Shown here piece by piece: positions 32,092 to 40,483 of a DNA stretch of 64,000 bases. The stretch is from Flavobacteriia bacterium (GTDB lineage Bacteria; Bacteroidota; Bacteroidia; Flavobacteriales_D; Crocinitomicaceae): assembly GCA_947462925.1 (NCBI GenBank), contig CANHQP010000014.1:1-64000 (forward strand), read 5' to 3'. The translations under genes were made by a program, and so were the position numbers. Under the pieces are notes generated by a model that worked only from the letters and a program-made list of their open reading frames with translations, made no database searches and was not told the DNA's origin. The number at the start of each line of letters is the position of its first letter. The stretch's first letter is position 1.

Positions 32092-33015
32092 ATGAATTAT
32101 ACTTTACACCAACTTCATGTTTTTCTAAAAGTTTCTCAAACAAAAAGTATCACCAAAGCTGCAGAGGAATTACATTTGACTCAGCCAGCAGTTTCGATAC
32201 AGATCAAAAATTTTCAGGATCAATTTCCAATTCCCTTGACTGAAGTAATTGGAAGGAAAATATATATTACTGATTTTGGAAAAGAGATTGCTTTAGCTGC
32301 CGAAAACATCCTCAATGAAGTATATGCAATCAATTACAAAGCGTTAATCCATCAAGGAGAACTTTCTGGAAAATTGAGGATTTCGTCGGTTTCAACAGGT
32401 AAGTATGTTATGCCTTATTTTTTGACAGATTTTTTACAACTTAATGTGGGAGTTGAGCTAAATTTAGATGTAACAAACAAATCTAAAGTAATGGAAAGTT
32501 TGATTAATAATGAGGTTGATTTTGCTTTGGTTTCAGTGATACCCGATAACTTAATGATTGAAAAGATTGAACTTTTATCGAACAAGCTTTTTTTGGTTGC
32601 AGATTCTAAAAGAAAATTTTTGAAGAAGCAGTATGACCATTCCATTTTTGAGAATACGCCATTGATTTACCGAGAGCCAGGTTCAGGAACAAGAATGACG
32701 ATGGAAAATTACCTAAAGCAAAATGCTATTTACACAAGTAAAAAAATGGAATTAACTTCTAATGAAGCAGTAAAGCAAGCAATTCTCGCAGGCTTAGGGA
32801 TGTCAATCATGCCTTTAATTGGAATCAAAAATGAATTAAAAAATGGAGATTTACAGATAGTTCCAGTAAAAGGATTTCCGATTACAAGTACTTGGAATTT
32901 GATTTGGTTGAAGCATAAAAACTTCTCACCAGCTGCTGCCGCATATGTGAAATTTATTCAAGAAGCTAAATATCAAATCATCAGAGAGAAATTTGATTGG
33001 TACGAGCATTATTAG
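32092..33015 (+). CDS. LysR-family regulator resembling CbbR/CmpR
   Basis: A 307-residue LysR-type transcriptional regulator. The N-terminal winged helix-turn-helix (about 1-62) reads LHQLHVFLKVSQTKSITKAA followed by LHLTQPAVSIQIKNF. The effector domain begins with LRISSVSTGKYVMPYFLTDF, a phrase close to CbbR/CmpR/NdhR regulators of carbon fixation and bicarbonate uptake. It continues with the REPGSGTRMTMENYL motif and LAGLGMSIMPLIGI. It is transcribed away from the operon headed by the SPFH gene and containing sbtA, the classical LysR arrangement. Control of that operon in response to inorganic carbon is a plausible inference. Confidence 0.9.
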   Translation: MNYTLHQLHVFLKVSQTKSITKAAEELHLTQPAVSIQIKNFQDQFPIPLTEVIGRKIYITDFGKEIALAAENILNEVYAINYKALIHQGELSGKLRISSVSTGKYVMPYFLTDFLQLNVGVELNLDVTNKSKVMESLINNEVDFALVSVIPDNLMIEKIELLSNKLFLVADSKRKFLKKQYDHSIFENTPLIYREPGSGTRMTMENYLKQNAIYTSKKMELTSNEAVKQAILAGLGMSIMPLIGIKNELKNGDLQIVPVKGFPITSTWNLIWLKHKNFSPAAAAYVKFIQEAKYQIIREKFDWYEHY

Positions 33016-33025
33016 GTTCTAAAGT

Positions 33026-34399
33026 TTATTCCCCTAAAATTCCCAATGCAAATTTTTCCGTCAGTGCTGATTTTTTTGTTTTTGCTGCGTATTCCAAATA
33101 TTTTGATTGTGCTGATAAATAACTTATTTCTCTGGCATTGATTAGGAAAAGGGAGCTTTCACCTAAATCGAATAAACTTCTTTCAGCTGCAGATAGTTGC
33201 TTGTAATTATCTGCAACCAATAAACTTGTTTGAGCCTGATTGACGTGTGTTGTCCATTCATTTCGATTTTGAATTTGTTTGGTTCTCAAATCTCGCTGTT
33301 TTTGTTGAAGTTCAATTTGCGTATTTTCTATTTTGAAATTCGAAATTTGTAGCGAAGAACGTTCTTTTCTCAATAAAATTGGCATGTAAAGCGTTGCACC
33401 CCACTTGTAATTAGAAAAAGAGAGCTGAGTTGAAACTAAGTTTTCTGCTGGTTGTAATAAATTATAATTGACAGTCAACTGCGGTTTTAACATTTCGATT
33501 TTCAGCTTTCTCTCAATTACTAAATCTTTCAATTTTAAATCGTACCAAGTCAACATTGGGTGCTGATTTTCTGTATTATTCAGCAAAGAAATTGGAGCTT
33601 CCATTTCTAGTTTTTCGGGTTTGATACTTTCTTCCAAACTTAAAGGAAGCATTCCTTTTTCCCATAAATAATTTTCAACAGACAGTTTCGCATTTTTCGC
33701 ATTCAATTTGCGTTGTTCCACATCTAAAATTCGATTGAAATATTGCGCTGATGCTTCAATAGTATCAACTGCGGCTCTTTCACCTACTTGAAAATTAGTA
33801 CGCATTTGTTGCAACCTCATTTCTGCTATATTGGCTCCTTCAATGGCCAAAATTAATTGGGCTTCTTGTTCTTGCCAATAAATAAAAACTTGTCCCGCTT
33901 CATACAATAAGCCGTTTAAGGTTAGTGTCTTTTCAACTTGTGACTGACTGTAAATTACTTGCGCTCTTTTAAGTTGTGTTCTTCTTTCATCTGTAAAAAG
34001 CCCGCGACCAATAGGAACTTCGAATCCAGCATAAGTCAAACCGCCAGCAGGAATTCTATTTTCAGGGTTCAAGTAATCTCCCTTGTTAAAATCACCAGCA
34101 ATTTTTAAATCAACACCAATGCGTGTGGGAATTTTTACACCAGAACTGATGGTACTATAGTATGTTTTCCCTTCGTAATATTTTTGATCTATTCCTCCAA
34201 AAAGCACAGGGTCAAAAGCACCTTTAGACATGCGGATTGTTTGTTCAGCCAATTCGATATTGTTTGTAGCAACCAACGCAATTGGATGATTTTCCTTTAC
34301 ATGTTGTAAAAAATCTTTCTGTGTCAATACACTGAGCGTATCTTGCGAATGAGCAATTCCTAAACTGACTAAGAAGATTAAAATCAATAACTTTTTCAT
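33026..34399 (-). CDS. TolC-family outer-membrane efflux protein
   Basis: A 457-residue outer-membrane factor forming the exit duct of a tripartite exporter. A signal peptide (about 1-18, ending IAHSQ) is followed by two alternating sets of long helices and beta hairpins typical of TolC, including LAIEGANIAEMRLQQMRTNF and VGERAAVDTIEASAQYF, and in the second half IENTQIELQQKQRDLRTKQI. The phrase LFDLGESSLFLINARE is the common second-repeat motif. Its start overlaps the HlyD stop by 4 nt (ATGA), so the two are translationally coupled. Convergent with the LysR gene. The exported substrate is unknown. Confidence 0.9.
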   Translation of the reverse strand: MKKLLILIFLVSLGIAHSQDTLSVLTQKDFLQHVKENHPIALVATNNIELAEQTIRMSKGAFDPVLFGGIDQKYYEGKTYYSTISSGVKIPTRIGVDLKIAGDFNKGDYLNPENRIPAGGLTYAGFEVPIGRGLFTDERRTQLKRAQVIYSQSQVEKTLTLNGLLYEAGQVFIYWQEQEAQLILAIEGANIAEMRLQQMRTNFQVGERAAVDTIEASAQYFNRILDVEQRKLNAKNAKLSVENYLWEKGMLPLSLEESIKPEKLEMEAPISLLNNTENQHPMLTWYDLKLKDLVIERKLKIEMLKPQLTVNYNLLQPAENLVSTQLSFSNYKWGATLYMPILLRKERSSLQISNFKIENTQIELQQKQRDLRTKQIQNRNEWTTHVNQAQTSLLVADNYKQLSAAERSLFDLGESSLFLINAREISYLSAQSKYLEYAAKTKKSALTEKFALGILGE

Positions 34400-35706
34400 T
34401 TTTTGACAGCTTTTGTTTTAGGTGTATAATAGTTTGGTGGAAAACCATTAATTTTTCGCCACAATTCATACCAAATCGGAACATCTTTTAATAAAGTCAT
34501 ACTTTGCACTGCTACACCAAGTCGCAAACCTTTTGGCCATTTGTGAACTGTTGTGTCTGGTTCGACCAATACACGGTATTTTCCATTTGATCCAATGTAA
34601 TTATCAATGGCAAAAACTTTTCCACCATAGGTTCCATAACTCACATTTGGCCATCCAGAGAATACGATCGCTGGCCAACCGTCAAACTGAATTCGGACTT
34701 TGTTTCCAACATGTAAAAGAGGTAAATCAATTGGATCGACAAAAATTTCAACAGCTAAATCTGTAAGTGTTGGGACAATACTCACCAAGGGACTTCCCTC
34801 TTTCACTGTTTCACCAACACCATTTTTTAAAGCTTGAGAAACAAAGCCATCCTGCGGCGCGGTCACAAAATAGAATCCTGATCTAATTGAATAGTTGGAA
34901 ACTTGATTTTGCATTTTTGTTACTGTTGCTTCTGTATCAAAAAGGCTCGACAATGCGCTTGATTTTTCTGATTCGCTTTTGGCAATTTTGTCTCTGTAAT
35001 CCGCATCAATGGAATTTAGTTCTGTTTTAGCATTGATTAATTCATTGCGAGAAGTCAACAATTTGTTTTCCAAACTGACAACTTTTGCTTCCATTTCTTG
35101 CACTTTCAAACGTTTGTTTTCCAAATCTGTCAATGATTTCAAACCTTGTTTTGATAATTCTTCCGTTCGATTATATTGTTTTATAGCAATTTCCAATTGT
35201 TTGGAATTGGCCTGGTAATCCATGCTGTCTGAAATCACCTTTAGTTTTCCTTGTTTGATTTTATTACTTGCTTGTGCCAATTTTGCAATTCGGCTATCAA
35301 TCAAAGCATCAATCTGACCATCCAGCGCTTTGACTTTAGCCATATAAGAACCAGCGCTGCTTTCTTTTGCTCTCATTTGAGATTCTGTTCGTTGAATCAA
35401 ATTGGGATCCATGTATTCAGATTTTACCTCTGCCAAGTGCACAATTGTGTCGCCCTTTTTTACAAATTGACCTTCTTGTACATACCATTTCACAATTCTT
35501 CCTCCTATAACTGATTGGATTGTTTGTGGACGGTTGTTTTGATTCAGTGATGTAACATTGCCCTTTGAAGTAATATTTTGAGTCCATGGAAGCAGTAATA
35601 TAGTTACCAGTACAAGAAAGGAAATCAAGAGTATTTTAACCGCTCTTTTTGGTGACTTTTTTCTATTCAACATTTGAACAGAAGTATATTGTTGGAATTT
35701 TTTCAT
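34396..35706 (-). CDS. HlyD-family periplasmic adaptor
   Basis: A 436-residue membrane-fusion protein linking the inner-membrane exporter to TolC. It has a short cytoplasmic N-terminus, a transmembrane helix at about 22-40 (ILLISFLVLVTILLLPW), a first lipoyl half-motif (GGRIVKWYVQEGQFVKKGDT), and a long coiled-coil hairpin (about 95-275). The second lipoyl half follows (VTAPQDGFVSQALKNGVGE), then a beta-barrel domain (VGNKVRIQFDGWPAIVFSGW). The FVKKGDTIVHL phrase and overall layout match type I secretion/HlyD adaptors. It lies 3 nt after the ABC gene and overlaps tolC by 4 nt. Confidence 0.9.
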   Translation of the reverse strand: MKKFQQYTSVQMLNRKKSPKRAVKILLISFLVLVTILLLPWTQNITSKGNVTSLNQNNRPQTIQSVIGGRIVKWYVQEGQFVKKGDTIVHLAEVKSEYMDPNLIQRTESQMRAKESSAGSYMAKVKALDGQIDALIDSRIAKLAQASNKIKQGKLKVISDSMDYQANSKQLEIAIKQYNRTEELSKQGLKSLTDLENKRLKVQEMEAKVVSLENKLLTSRNELINAKTELNSIDADYRDKIAKSESEKSSALSSLFDTEATVTKMQNQVSNYSIRSGFYFVTAPQDGFVSQALKNGVGETVKEGSPLVSIVPTLTDLAVEIFVDPIDLPLLHVGNKVRIQFDGWPAIVFSGWPNVSYGTYGGKVFAIDNYIGSNGKYRVLVEPDTTVHKWPKGLRLGVAVQSMTLLKDVPIWYELWRKINGFPPNYYTPKTKAVKK

Positions 35707-35709
35707 GTC

Positions 35710-37335
35710 TTAAAATTTTATTTCATCAAATTGAACTGTTTTCCAATTAGCAAGTATTTTTTCATTACTTGCGCACAATATGGTTGTTTTTTTATAATTA
35801 GCCTGAATACTTTGAATAATCTCTGTTTGTTCCGCAGCATTAAATGTAGAACCGTGGAATGAAATAAGTAAAAGTGCGGGAGAAGATACAATTGCTTTTG
35901 CAATCAAAATTTTTTCTCTTTCTGCCTCCGAAATCACTTTGTTTGCTTTAGAAAGATAGAAATTATAACCTTCCGCTTTCTGGTTGACAAAGTATCCAAT
36001 TTTCATAGTTTCTATTGCTTTTTCTAAGTCTTTGATTGTAAGTTCTTCTCTTGACATTAAGATGTTGTCAATTACTGTTCCATCAAAAAGTTGTGTATTG
36101 TGAGAGAACCAGCTAAACTGCTGTAAATTCGCTGCTAATCTTTCAGAATCAGGGATTATTTTGTTCCACCTCGGTTTTGTTTTTATCGAAATCGAAGGAT
36201 CGATTAGTTCTTGAAATAGCTTAACAATTTCTTGTTGATGTCCTCCAATGATAAAGACAGATTCATGTTCATTTACTGTAAATATTGGTCTAATATTGGC
36301 CTCCGTCGTGCTTACCATTTCAATTGGAAACAATGAATCAGCGTCGGGCCCTTTTTCTGATTCTTCAAAAGTAATTGGAATATCAGTTATTTGCCCTAAT
36401 TTTTCAAGCGCCGTAAAAACGTCATACAATGTTTCTAAAGTCTGAATTATTTTTTCAATGGCACTTAGAATCAAAATTATAAGTACTTCTGCAGCAACGA
36501 ACTGTCCAAGGTTCATTTGCTGGTCAATCACTAGATAACCTCCAAGTCCCAATAATGATGCAACGATTACTGATTTCAGCGCAATCATCCAAATGAATTG
36601 TTTCCATAAAATCTTGAAGTGACTTTCTCTGCTTGCTATGTATTCCTGAACATCATGATCTATTCGATTTAATGCATGTGGACTGTTAGGAGTTAATCTG
36701 AAACTCCAGTTCGTTTTTGCTATTTCCTGAAGCCAATAAGCTATCTTATACTTGTATTTCGATTCGTTTAAGCTTGTTTGGAATCCTCTTTTGATAATCG
36801 GTCTGAAGACTACTAAAACTATGATAACCAAAGATACTCCGAAAGCAATGTAGAATGGATGGTAGAATGCAAGAACCAAAAGACTGAAGAATATTTGAAG
36901 AAATGCAGTTGAAAATTCCAATAGAACCTTTGATACACCCTTTTGAAGCGTGATGACATCAAAAAATTTGTTCATCATTTCTGTAGGTATTTTGCCTTTC
37001 AAGTACTCTCTATCCAATCTAGGAAAACGATATGCAAAATTGAATGAATAGCGAGTGAAAATACGTTGTTGAATATTTTCTGTTATCCGCAGTTGCATTA
37101 TTTGTAAAACACCAGTAAGTATTACTCCACAAATTACAAGTGTGACCAATATTACCCAAGAGGTAGTAATTTCACCTCCTTGAATAAAATGAATGACTGA
37201 TTGAATTCCAAGTGGTAAACTTAAACTTACGATTCCGCTAAAAATTGCATAGATATAGAGTTGTGAAACTTCCCTTTTATCGAGTTTAAGAAGTTCACCT
37301 AGTCTTTTCCATGGTGATTCAGTTGCTTTGCCCAT
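35710..37335 (-). CDS. ABC exporter-like protein with degenerate ATPase domain
   Basis: A 541-residue protein with the fold order of a half-size ABC exporter. A six-helix transmembrane domain (about 20-305, including the elbow region LREYLKGKIP-like RLDREYLKGKIP) is followed by a nucleotide-binding-like domain (about 345-541). Every ATPase motif of that domain is altered. Walker A reads IGGHQQEI (363-370) with no GKS/T. The Q-loop position is SHNTQLF, the signature reads SEAER (469-473) instead of SGGQ, Walker B ends LLLISFHGS (488-496) without Asp-Glu, and the H-loop reads CASN. The frame is continuous, so this is not a frameshifted gene. It is in an intact operon with TetR, HlyD and TolC. 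ATP hydrolysis is not expected from this chain alone. Confidence 0.85.
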   Translation of the reverse strand: MGKATESPWKRLGELLKLDKREVSQLYIYAIFSGIVSLSLPLGIQSVIHFIQGGEITTSWVILVTLVICGVILTGVLQIMQLRITENIQQRIFTRYSFNFAYRFPRLDREYLKGKIPTEMMNKFFDVITLQKGVSKVLLEFSTAFLQIFFSLLVLAFYHPFYIAFGVSLVIIVLVVFRPIIKRGFQTSLNESKYKYKIAYWLQEIAKTNWSFRLTPNSPHALNRIDHDVQEYIASRESHFKILWKQFIWMIALKSVIVASLLGLGGYLVIDQQMNLGQFVAAEVLIILILSAIEKIIQTLETLYDVFTALEKLGQITDIPITFEESEKGPDADSLFPIEMVSTTEANIRPIFTVNEHESVFIIGGHQQEIVKLFQELIDPSISIKTKPRWNKIIPDSERLAANLQQFSWFSHNTQLFDGTVIDNILMSREELTIKDLEKAIETMKIGYFVNQKAEGYNFYLSKANKVISEAEREKILIAKAIVSSPALLLISFHGSTFNAAEQTEIIQSIQANYKKTTILCASNEKILANWKTVQFDEIKF

Positions 37336-38011
37336 TTTTATTGTTTTGAGTGATTAATATTTTTAGTAATTCTAAGAAAAAGTTTTGAACGTAGTCATTA
37401 TCGTTTTGCTTGTCTGTTAATCTGGGAAGATGATCAGCGAAAAAATGCTGAATATGTGCACCTTCTACTATTGTTGTTACCAACATTTTAGAATAAGGAT
37501 AATTCGGAATGATTTCTTGAATCCAACCACCTAATTTAGCAACTAAATTTTTGTAGTTATCAAAAGCACCATTTTTGTTTACATCGTCCACTTTTTTATT
37601 GAGAATCGATTTGATACCCTCGTGTTCGATGATTCTTTTCAGTTTCAGTTCATCAACAAAAGTATAAATGTCGTTCGCGTTTTTTTTCTCAATCAACATT
37701 TTTATTGCCTTGAAAAGTTTCTCCTCTGTTCCTTCGAGGTGCAAAGTTTCCACATGAATTTGATATTCGATTTTACCCCAATACCATGCATACAAAAACA
37801 TCAATAATTGATGCTTGTTTTCAAAATAACGATAGACAGAAGCTTCTGTTGAATTGATTTTTTGCGCCAGCTTTTTGAAAGTAAATGCTTCAAAACCGAT
37901 TTCATCAATCAATTCAATGCTGTTTTGCATGATTAAGACACCCAGTTTTGTTTCCTGCGGATCTTTTAGACATGTACAATTCGGTATTGTTAACTTAATT
38001 TGTAAAAACAT
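37319..38011 (-). CDS. TetR-family transcriptional regulator
   Basis: A 230-residue TetR/AcrR regulator heading the exporter operon. An unusual N-terminal stretch with two cysteines (PNCTCLKD) precedes the helix-turn-helix domain: IELIDEIGFEAFTFKKLAQK, then EASVYRYFENKHQLLMFLYA. The C-terminal ligand domain (about 90-230) has no recognisable specificity. Its end overlaps the ABC gene start by 17 nt, so repressor and exporter are translated together. An inverted repeat around the -7 box upstream (38021-38048) is the likely autoregulatory operator. Confidence 0.87.
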   Translation of the reverse strand: MFLQIKLTIPNCTCLKDPQETKLGVLIMQNSIELIDEIGFEAFTFKKLAQKINSTEASVYRYFENKHQLLMFLYAWYWGKIEYQIHVETLHLEGTEEKLFKAIKMLIEKKNANDIYTFVDELKLKRIIEHEGIKSILNKKVDDVNKNGAFDNYKNLVAKLGGWIQEIIPNYPYSKMLVTTIVEGAHIQHFFADHLPRLTDKQNDNDYVQNFFLELLKILITQNNKNGQSN

Positions 38012-38020
38012 AAAATGATA

Positions 38021-38048
38021 GCTTTACTATTATGTACAAATGTAAAGC
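38021..38048. promoter_or_regulatory. TetR promoter/operator: inverted repeat over a -7 box
   Basis: GCTTTAC (38021-38027) and GTAAAGC (38042-38048) form a perfect 7-bp inverted repeat with a 14-bp spacer. The minus-strand -7 box TACATTTG (38037-38044) lies inside it, 26 nt upstream of the TetR ATG at 38011. This is the expected geometry for autorepression by the TetR protein. Confidence 0.6.
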
Positions 38049-38179
38049 ATTTATGTTTGATTAGTTTGCTATTTTTTATTAAAGTAGTCTAAAAAATGTT
38101 AAAACTTCTCGTTTAATTCAAAATGAGGTATCAAATGTTGTTAGATTTAGCTTTATTAAATTGCAGATGCTAATCATAC

Positions 38180-39487
38180 TTATTCGGTTGCATTCAAATA
38201 CTTCTTGTAAGTCTCCACAGCCAAAACGCGGGCAATTTTATGGTCTACAATCGGTTTTGGATAAGCATCCGTGCCCAATTCTGGAACCCATTTTTTAGTA
38301 TATATCAGTTGTTTGTCGAATTTTTCTAGTTGTAAATCTGGACTGAAAACACGGAAATATGGTGCTGCATCGCAACCGCAACCTGCTGCCCATTGCCAAC
38401 CACCGGCATTACTTGCCAATTCAAAATCCAATAATTTTTCAGCGAAGTAACTTGCGCCCCAACGCCAATCGATGAGTAAATGTTTGGTCAAGAAACTCGC
38501 AACAAGCATGCGCACACGGTTGTGCATAAATCCAGTTGCGTTTAACTCGCGCATGCCGGCATCCACGAGTGGATAACCAGTTTTTCCCTCACACCAACTT
38601 TTGAATTGTGTTTCATCGTTGCGCCAAACAATGCGATCGTAGTCTTTTTTGAATGCATCGTTACCAGAATAGGGGAAATGAAAAATGATCATTTGGTAAA
38701 AATCTCGCCAAATCAATTCATTGAAAAATTTTTCATTGGTTTCTGAAGCCACACGCGCCAATTTACGGATGCTAATTGTTCCGAAACGCAAATGTAAACT
38801 CAAACGGGTTGTACCCAAAATCGAAGGAATATCTCTCGTTTCATGGTAATTTTTAATGATATTTTGCGCAATTTTTGTAGCTGGAAATTCAACTGTTTGA
38901 ATGCCATCAAATCCCATTTTTTCTAGACTTGGGATTTCATTTGTTGCTTGAATTTTAGCTAAATTGTGAATGTATTTTTCTATTGGATAGGAACTTAAGT
39001 AAAATGCATTTAATTTTTCCTTCCATTTACGCATGTACGGGGTGAAAATCGTATAAGGCTTATCATCAGGTTTAAGTACTTCGTTTTTTTCGAAAATCAC
39101 ATGGTCTTTGGAACCTTTGAATTCAATATTCAATTTTGTTAATTGGTCAAAAATAGTTTTGTCTCTTTCAAGAGCAAGCGGCTCGTAATCACGGTTTGTG
39201 AACACTGTTTTTGCTCCAAATTTAATTGCTATTTCAGGAATAATTTCTGTTGGATTTCCATAATAAACATGTAAATCTGAGCCTAAATTTCTATATTCAG
39301 TTTTTAGATTTTCGATTGTTTGGTGAATGAAAATGACTCGCTGATCTGCGCTTTGCAGTTTATGGAGAATAGTTTCATCAAAGACGAAAACGGGAATCAC
39401 TTTTCCGCCGCTTTTCAATGCTCGGAATAAACCGGCATTATCATCTATTCTTAAATCTCTGCGGTGCCAAAAAAGGACATTTTCCAT
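38180..39487 (-). CDS. phrB: Deoxyribodipyrimidine photolyase
   Basis: A 435-residue DNA photolyase repairing UV-induced pyrimidine dimers with blue light. The N-terminal alpha/beta antenna domain (about 1-165) opens VLFWHRRDLRIDDNAGLFRA. The FAD domain carries FGTISIRKLARVA, LIWRDFYQMIIFHFP, TGYPLVDAGMRELNATGFMH and GGWQWAAGCGCDAAPYFRVF, all class I CPD photolyase hallmarks. It is the last gene of a leftward group with sigma factor, crtI, crtB, idi and a pterin synthase. The antenna may be a pterin (methenyltetrahydrofolate), which would fit the pterin-synthase neighbour. Antenna identity is inference. Confidence 0.95.
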   Translation of the reverse strand: MENVLFWHRRDLRIDDNAGLFRALKSGGKVIPVFVFDETILHKLQSADQRVIFIHQTIENLKTEYRNLGSDLHVYYGNPTEIIPEIAIKFGAKTVFTNRDYEPLALERDKTIFDQLTKLNIEFKGSKDHVIFEKNEVLKPDDKPYTIFTPYMRKWKEKLNAFYLSSYPIEKYIHNLAKIQATNEIPSLEKMGFDGIQTVEFPATKIAQNIIKNYHETRDIPSILGTTRLSLHLRFGTISIRKLARVASETNEKFFNELIWRDFYQMIIFHFPYSGNDAFKKDYDRIVWRNDETQFKSWCEGKTGYPLVDAGMRELNATGFMHNRVRMLVASFLTKHLLIDWRWGASYFAEKLLDFELASNAGGWQWAAGCGCDAAPYFRVFSPDLQLEKFDKQLIYTKKWVPELGTDAYPKPIVDHKIARVLAVETYKKYLNATE

Positions 39488-39508
39488 AAAACCTGGTGCT
39501 TTTCGAAT

Positions 39509-39913
39509 TTATTTTCCGTCGTAGAAAACACTATTTCTATCCGTTTCCCAAAGTCTAACCTCCAAACCATATTTTGAATCCAATTTTGCACGCAATTTAT
39601 TCCAAATCACCACAGCGATGTTTTCAACTGTTGGAATTAAATCTTTGAATTCTGGTCTGTCTAAGTTTAAGTTTCTATGGTCAAATGCTTCTAAAACCTC
39701 CTCGTTGATGAGGTCGCTTAAGATTTTTAAGTCGATTAAATAGCCAGTTTCTTGGTCAATTTCACCTTCAATCCAAGTTTCAAGTACGTAATTATGTCCA
39801 TGAAAATTGGGATTGTTGCATTTCCCAAATATTAATTCGTTTTTGGCATCGTCAAATGTTGGATTGTAAAGTCGGTGAGCGGCATTAAATGTTTCTCTTC
39901 TGCAAACTTTCAT
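39509..39913 (-). CDS. queD: 6-pyruvoyl-tetrahydropterin synthase / QueD-family protein
   Basis: A 134-residue PTPS/QueD-fold enzyme acting on dihydroneopterin triphosphate. The zinc-binding histidines are seen in FNAAHRL and HGHNYVLE; the catalytic Cys lies in FGKCNNPNFHGHNY, and LIDLKILSDLI and FDHRNLNLD complete the motif set. I start at 39913 (MKVCRRETFNAAHRL); the longer frame from 39952 adds a non-conserved N-terminus. It could make 6-carboxytetrahydropterin for queuosine or another pterin. It lies 21 nt upstream of the photolyase, and no other queuosine gene is nearby, so a photolyase-related pterin role is possible. Confidence 0.85.
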   Translation of the reverse strand: MKVCRRETFNAAHRLYNPTFDDAKNELIFGKCNNPNFHGHNYVLETWIEGEIDQETGYLIDLKILSDLINEEVLEAFDHRNLNLDRPEFKDLIPTVENIAVVIWNKLRAKLDSKYGLEVRLWETDRNSVFYDGK

Positions 39914-39961
39914 GTGGAGTTTTTTAGGGGTGAAAGTAAATTTATAGTTCAAAAATGGAAC

Positions 39962-40480
39962 TTATGGTTTGATCTTTTCTTCGAAATTTTGAATGATTTC
40001 CTTGAACCAAAAAGTAAATGTTGCTGGTTTTTTAGAAATTTCTTTTTTGAGTTCGGGCAATGAAATCCATCTATAATCATGAACTTCATCTGGATTTGGA
40101 TTTGGATTTTCATTGAATTTCCCAATCAAAACGTGGTCTAATTCGTTTTCGATTAGTTGATTTTCAAGTTCTACTCTGTAAATAAAGTGGAATTTTTGTG
40201 CAAGTTCGCAATCAAAACCCATTTCTTCCTGTAACCTTCTATGAGCGGCTTCGATAACAGTTTCTCCCACTTTAGGATGTGAACAACAAGTGTTTGTCCA
40301 GAGTCCTTCGGAATGATATTTTCCGAATGCACGTTGATGAATTAAGATTTGGTTTTGATTGTTCCAAACAATGATAGAAAATGCACGGTGCAAAAGGCCT
40401 TTTTGATGTGCTTCAAGTTTACCGATGCTTCCAATATTTTCATCATTTTCGTTCACAAGAACGATAATATCTTCTATCAT
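39962..40480 (-). CDS. idi: Isopentenyl-diphosphate delta-isomerase (type I, NUDIX)
   Basis: A 172-residue type I IPP isomerase. It converts IPP to DMAPP for isoprenoid synthesis. The catalytic Cys lies in WTNTCCSHPKVGE, the NUDIX helix in AAHRRLQEEMGFDCEL, and the catalytic Glu in LIENELDHVLIGKF. The opening VLVNENDENIGSIGKLEAHQ is typical. It starts 3 nt after crtB, so it is co-transcribed with the carotenoid genes and boosts precursor supply. Confidence 0.93.
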   Translation of the reverse strand: MIEDIIVLVNENDENIGSIGKLEAHQKGLLHRAFSIIVWNNQNQILIHQRAFGKYHSEGLWTNTCCSHPKVGETVIEAAHRRLQEEMGFDCELAQKFHFIYRVELENQLIENELDHVLIGKFNENPNPNPDEVHDYRWISLPELKKEISKKPATFTFWFKEIIQNFEEKIKP

Positions 40481-40483
40481 TTC

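Noticed and set aside
35710-37335. A frameshift explaining the degenerate ATPase domain
   Set aside because: The reading frame stays aligned with the NBD fold to its end (LFDGTVIDNIL and IAKAIVSSPALLL are in register), and the length is normal.
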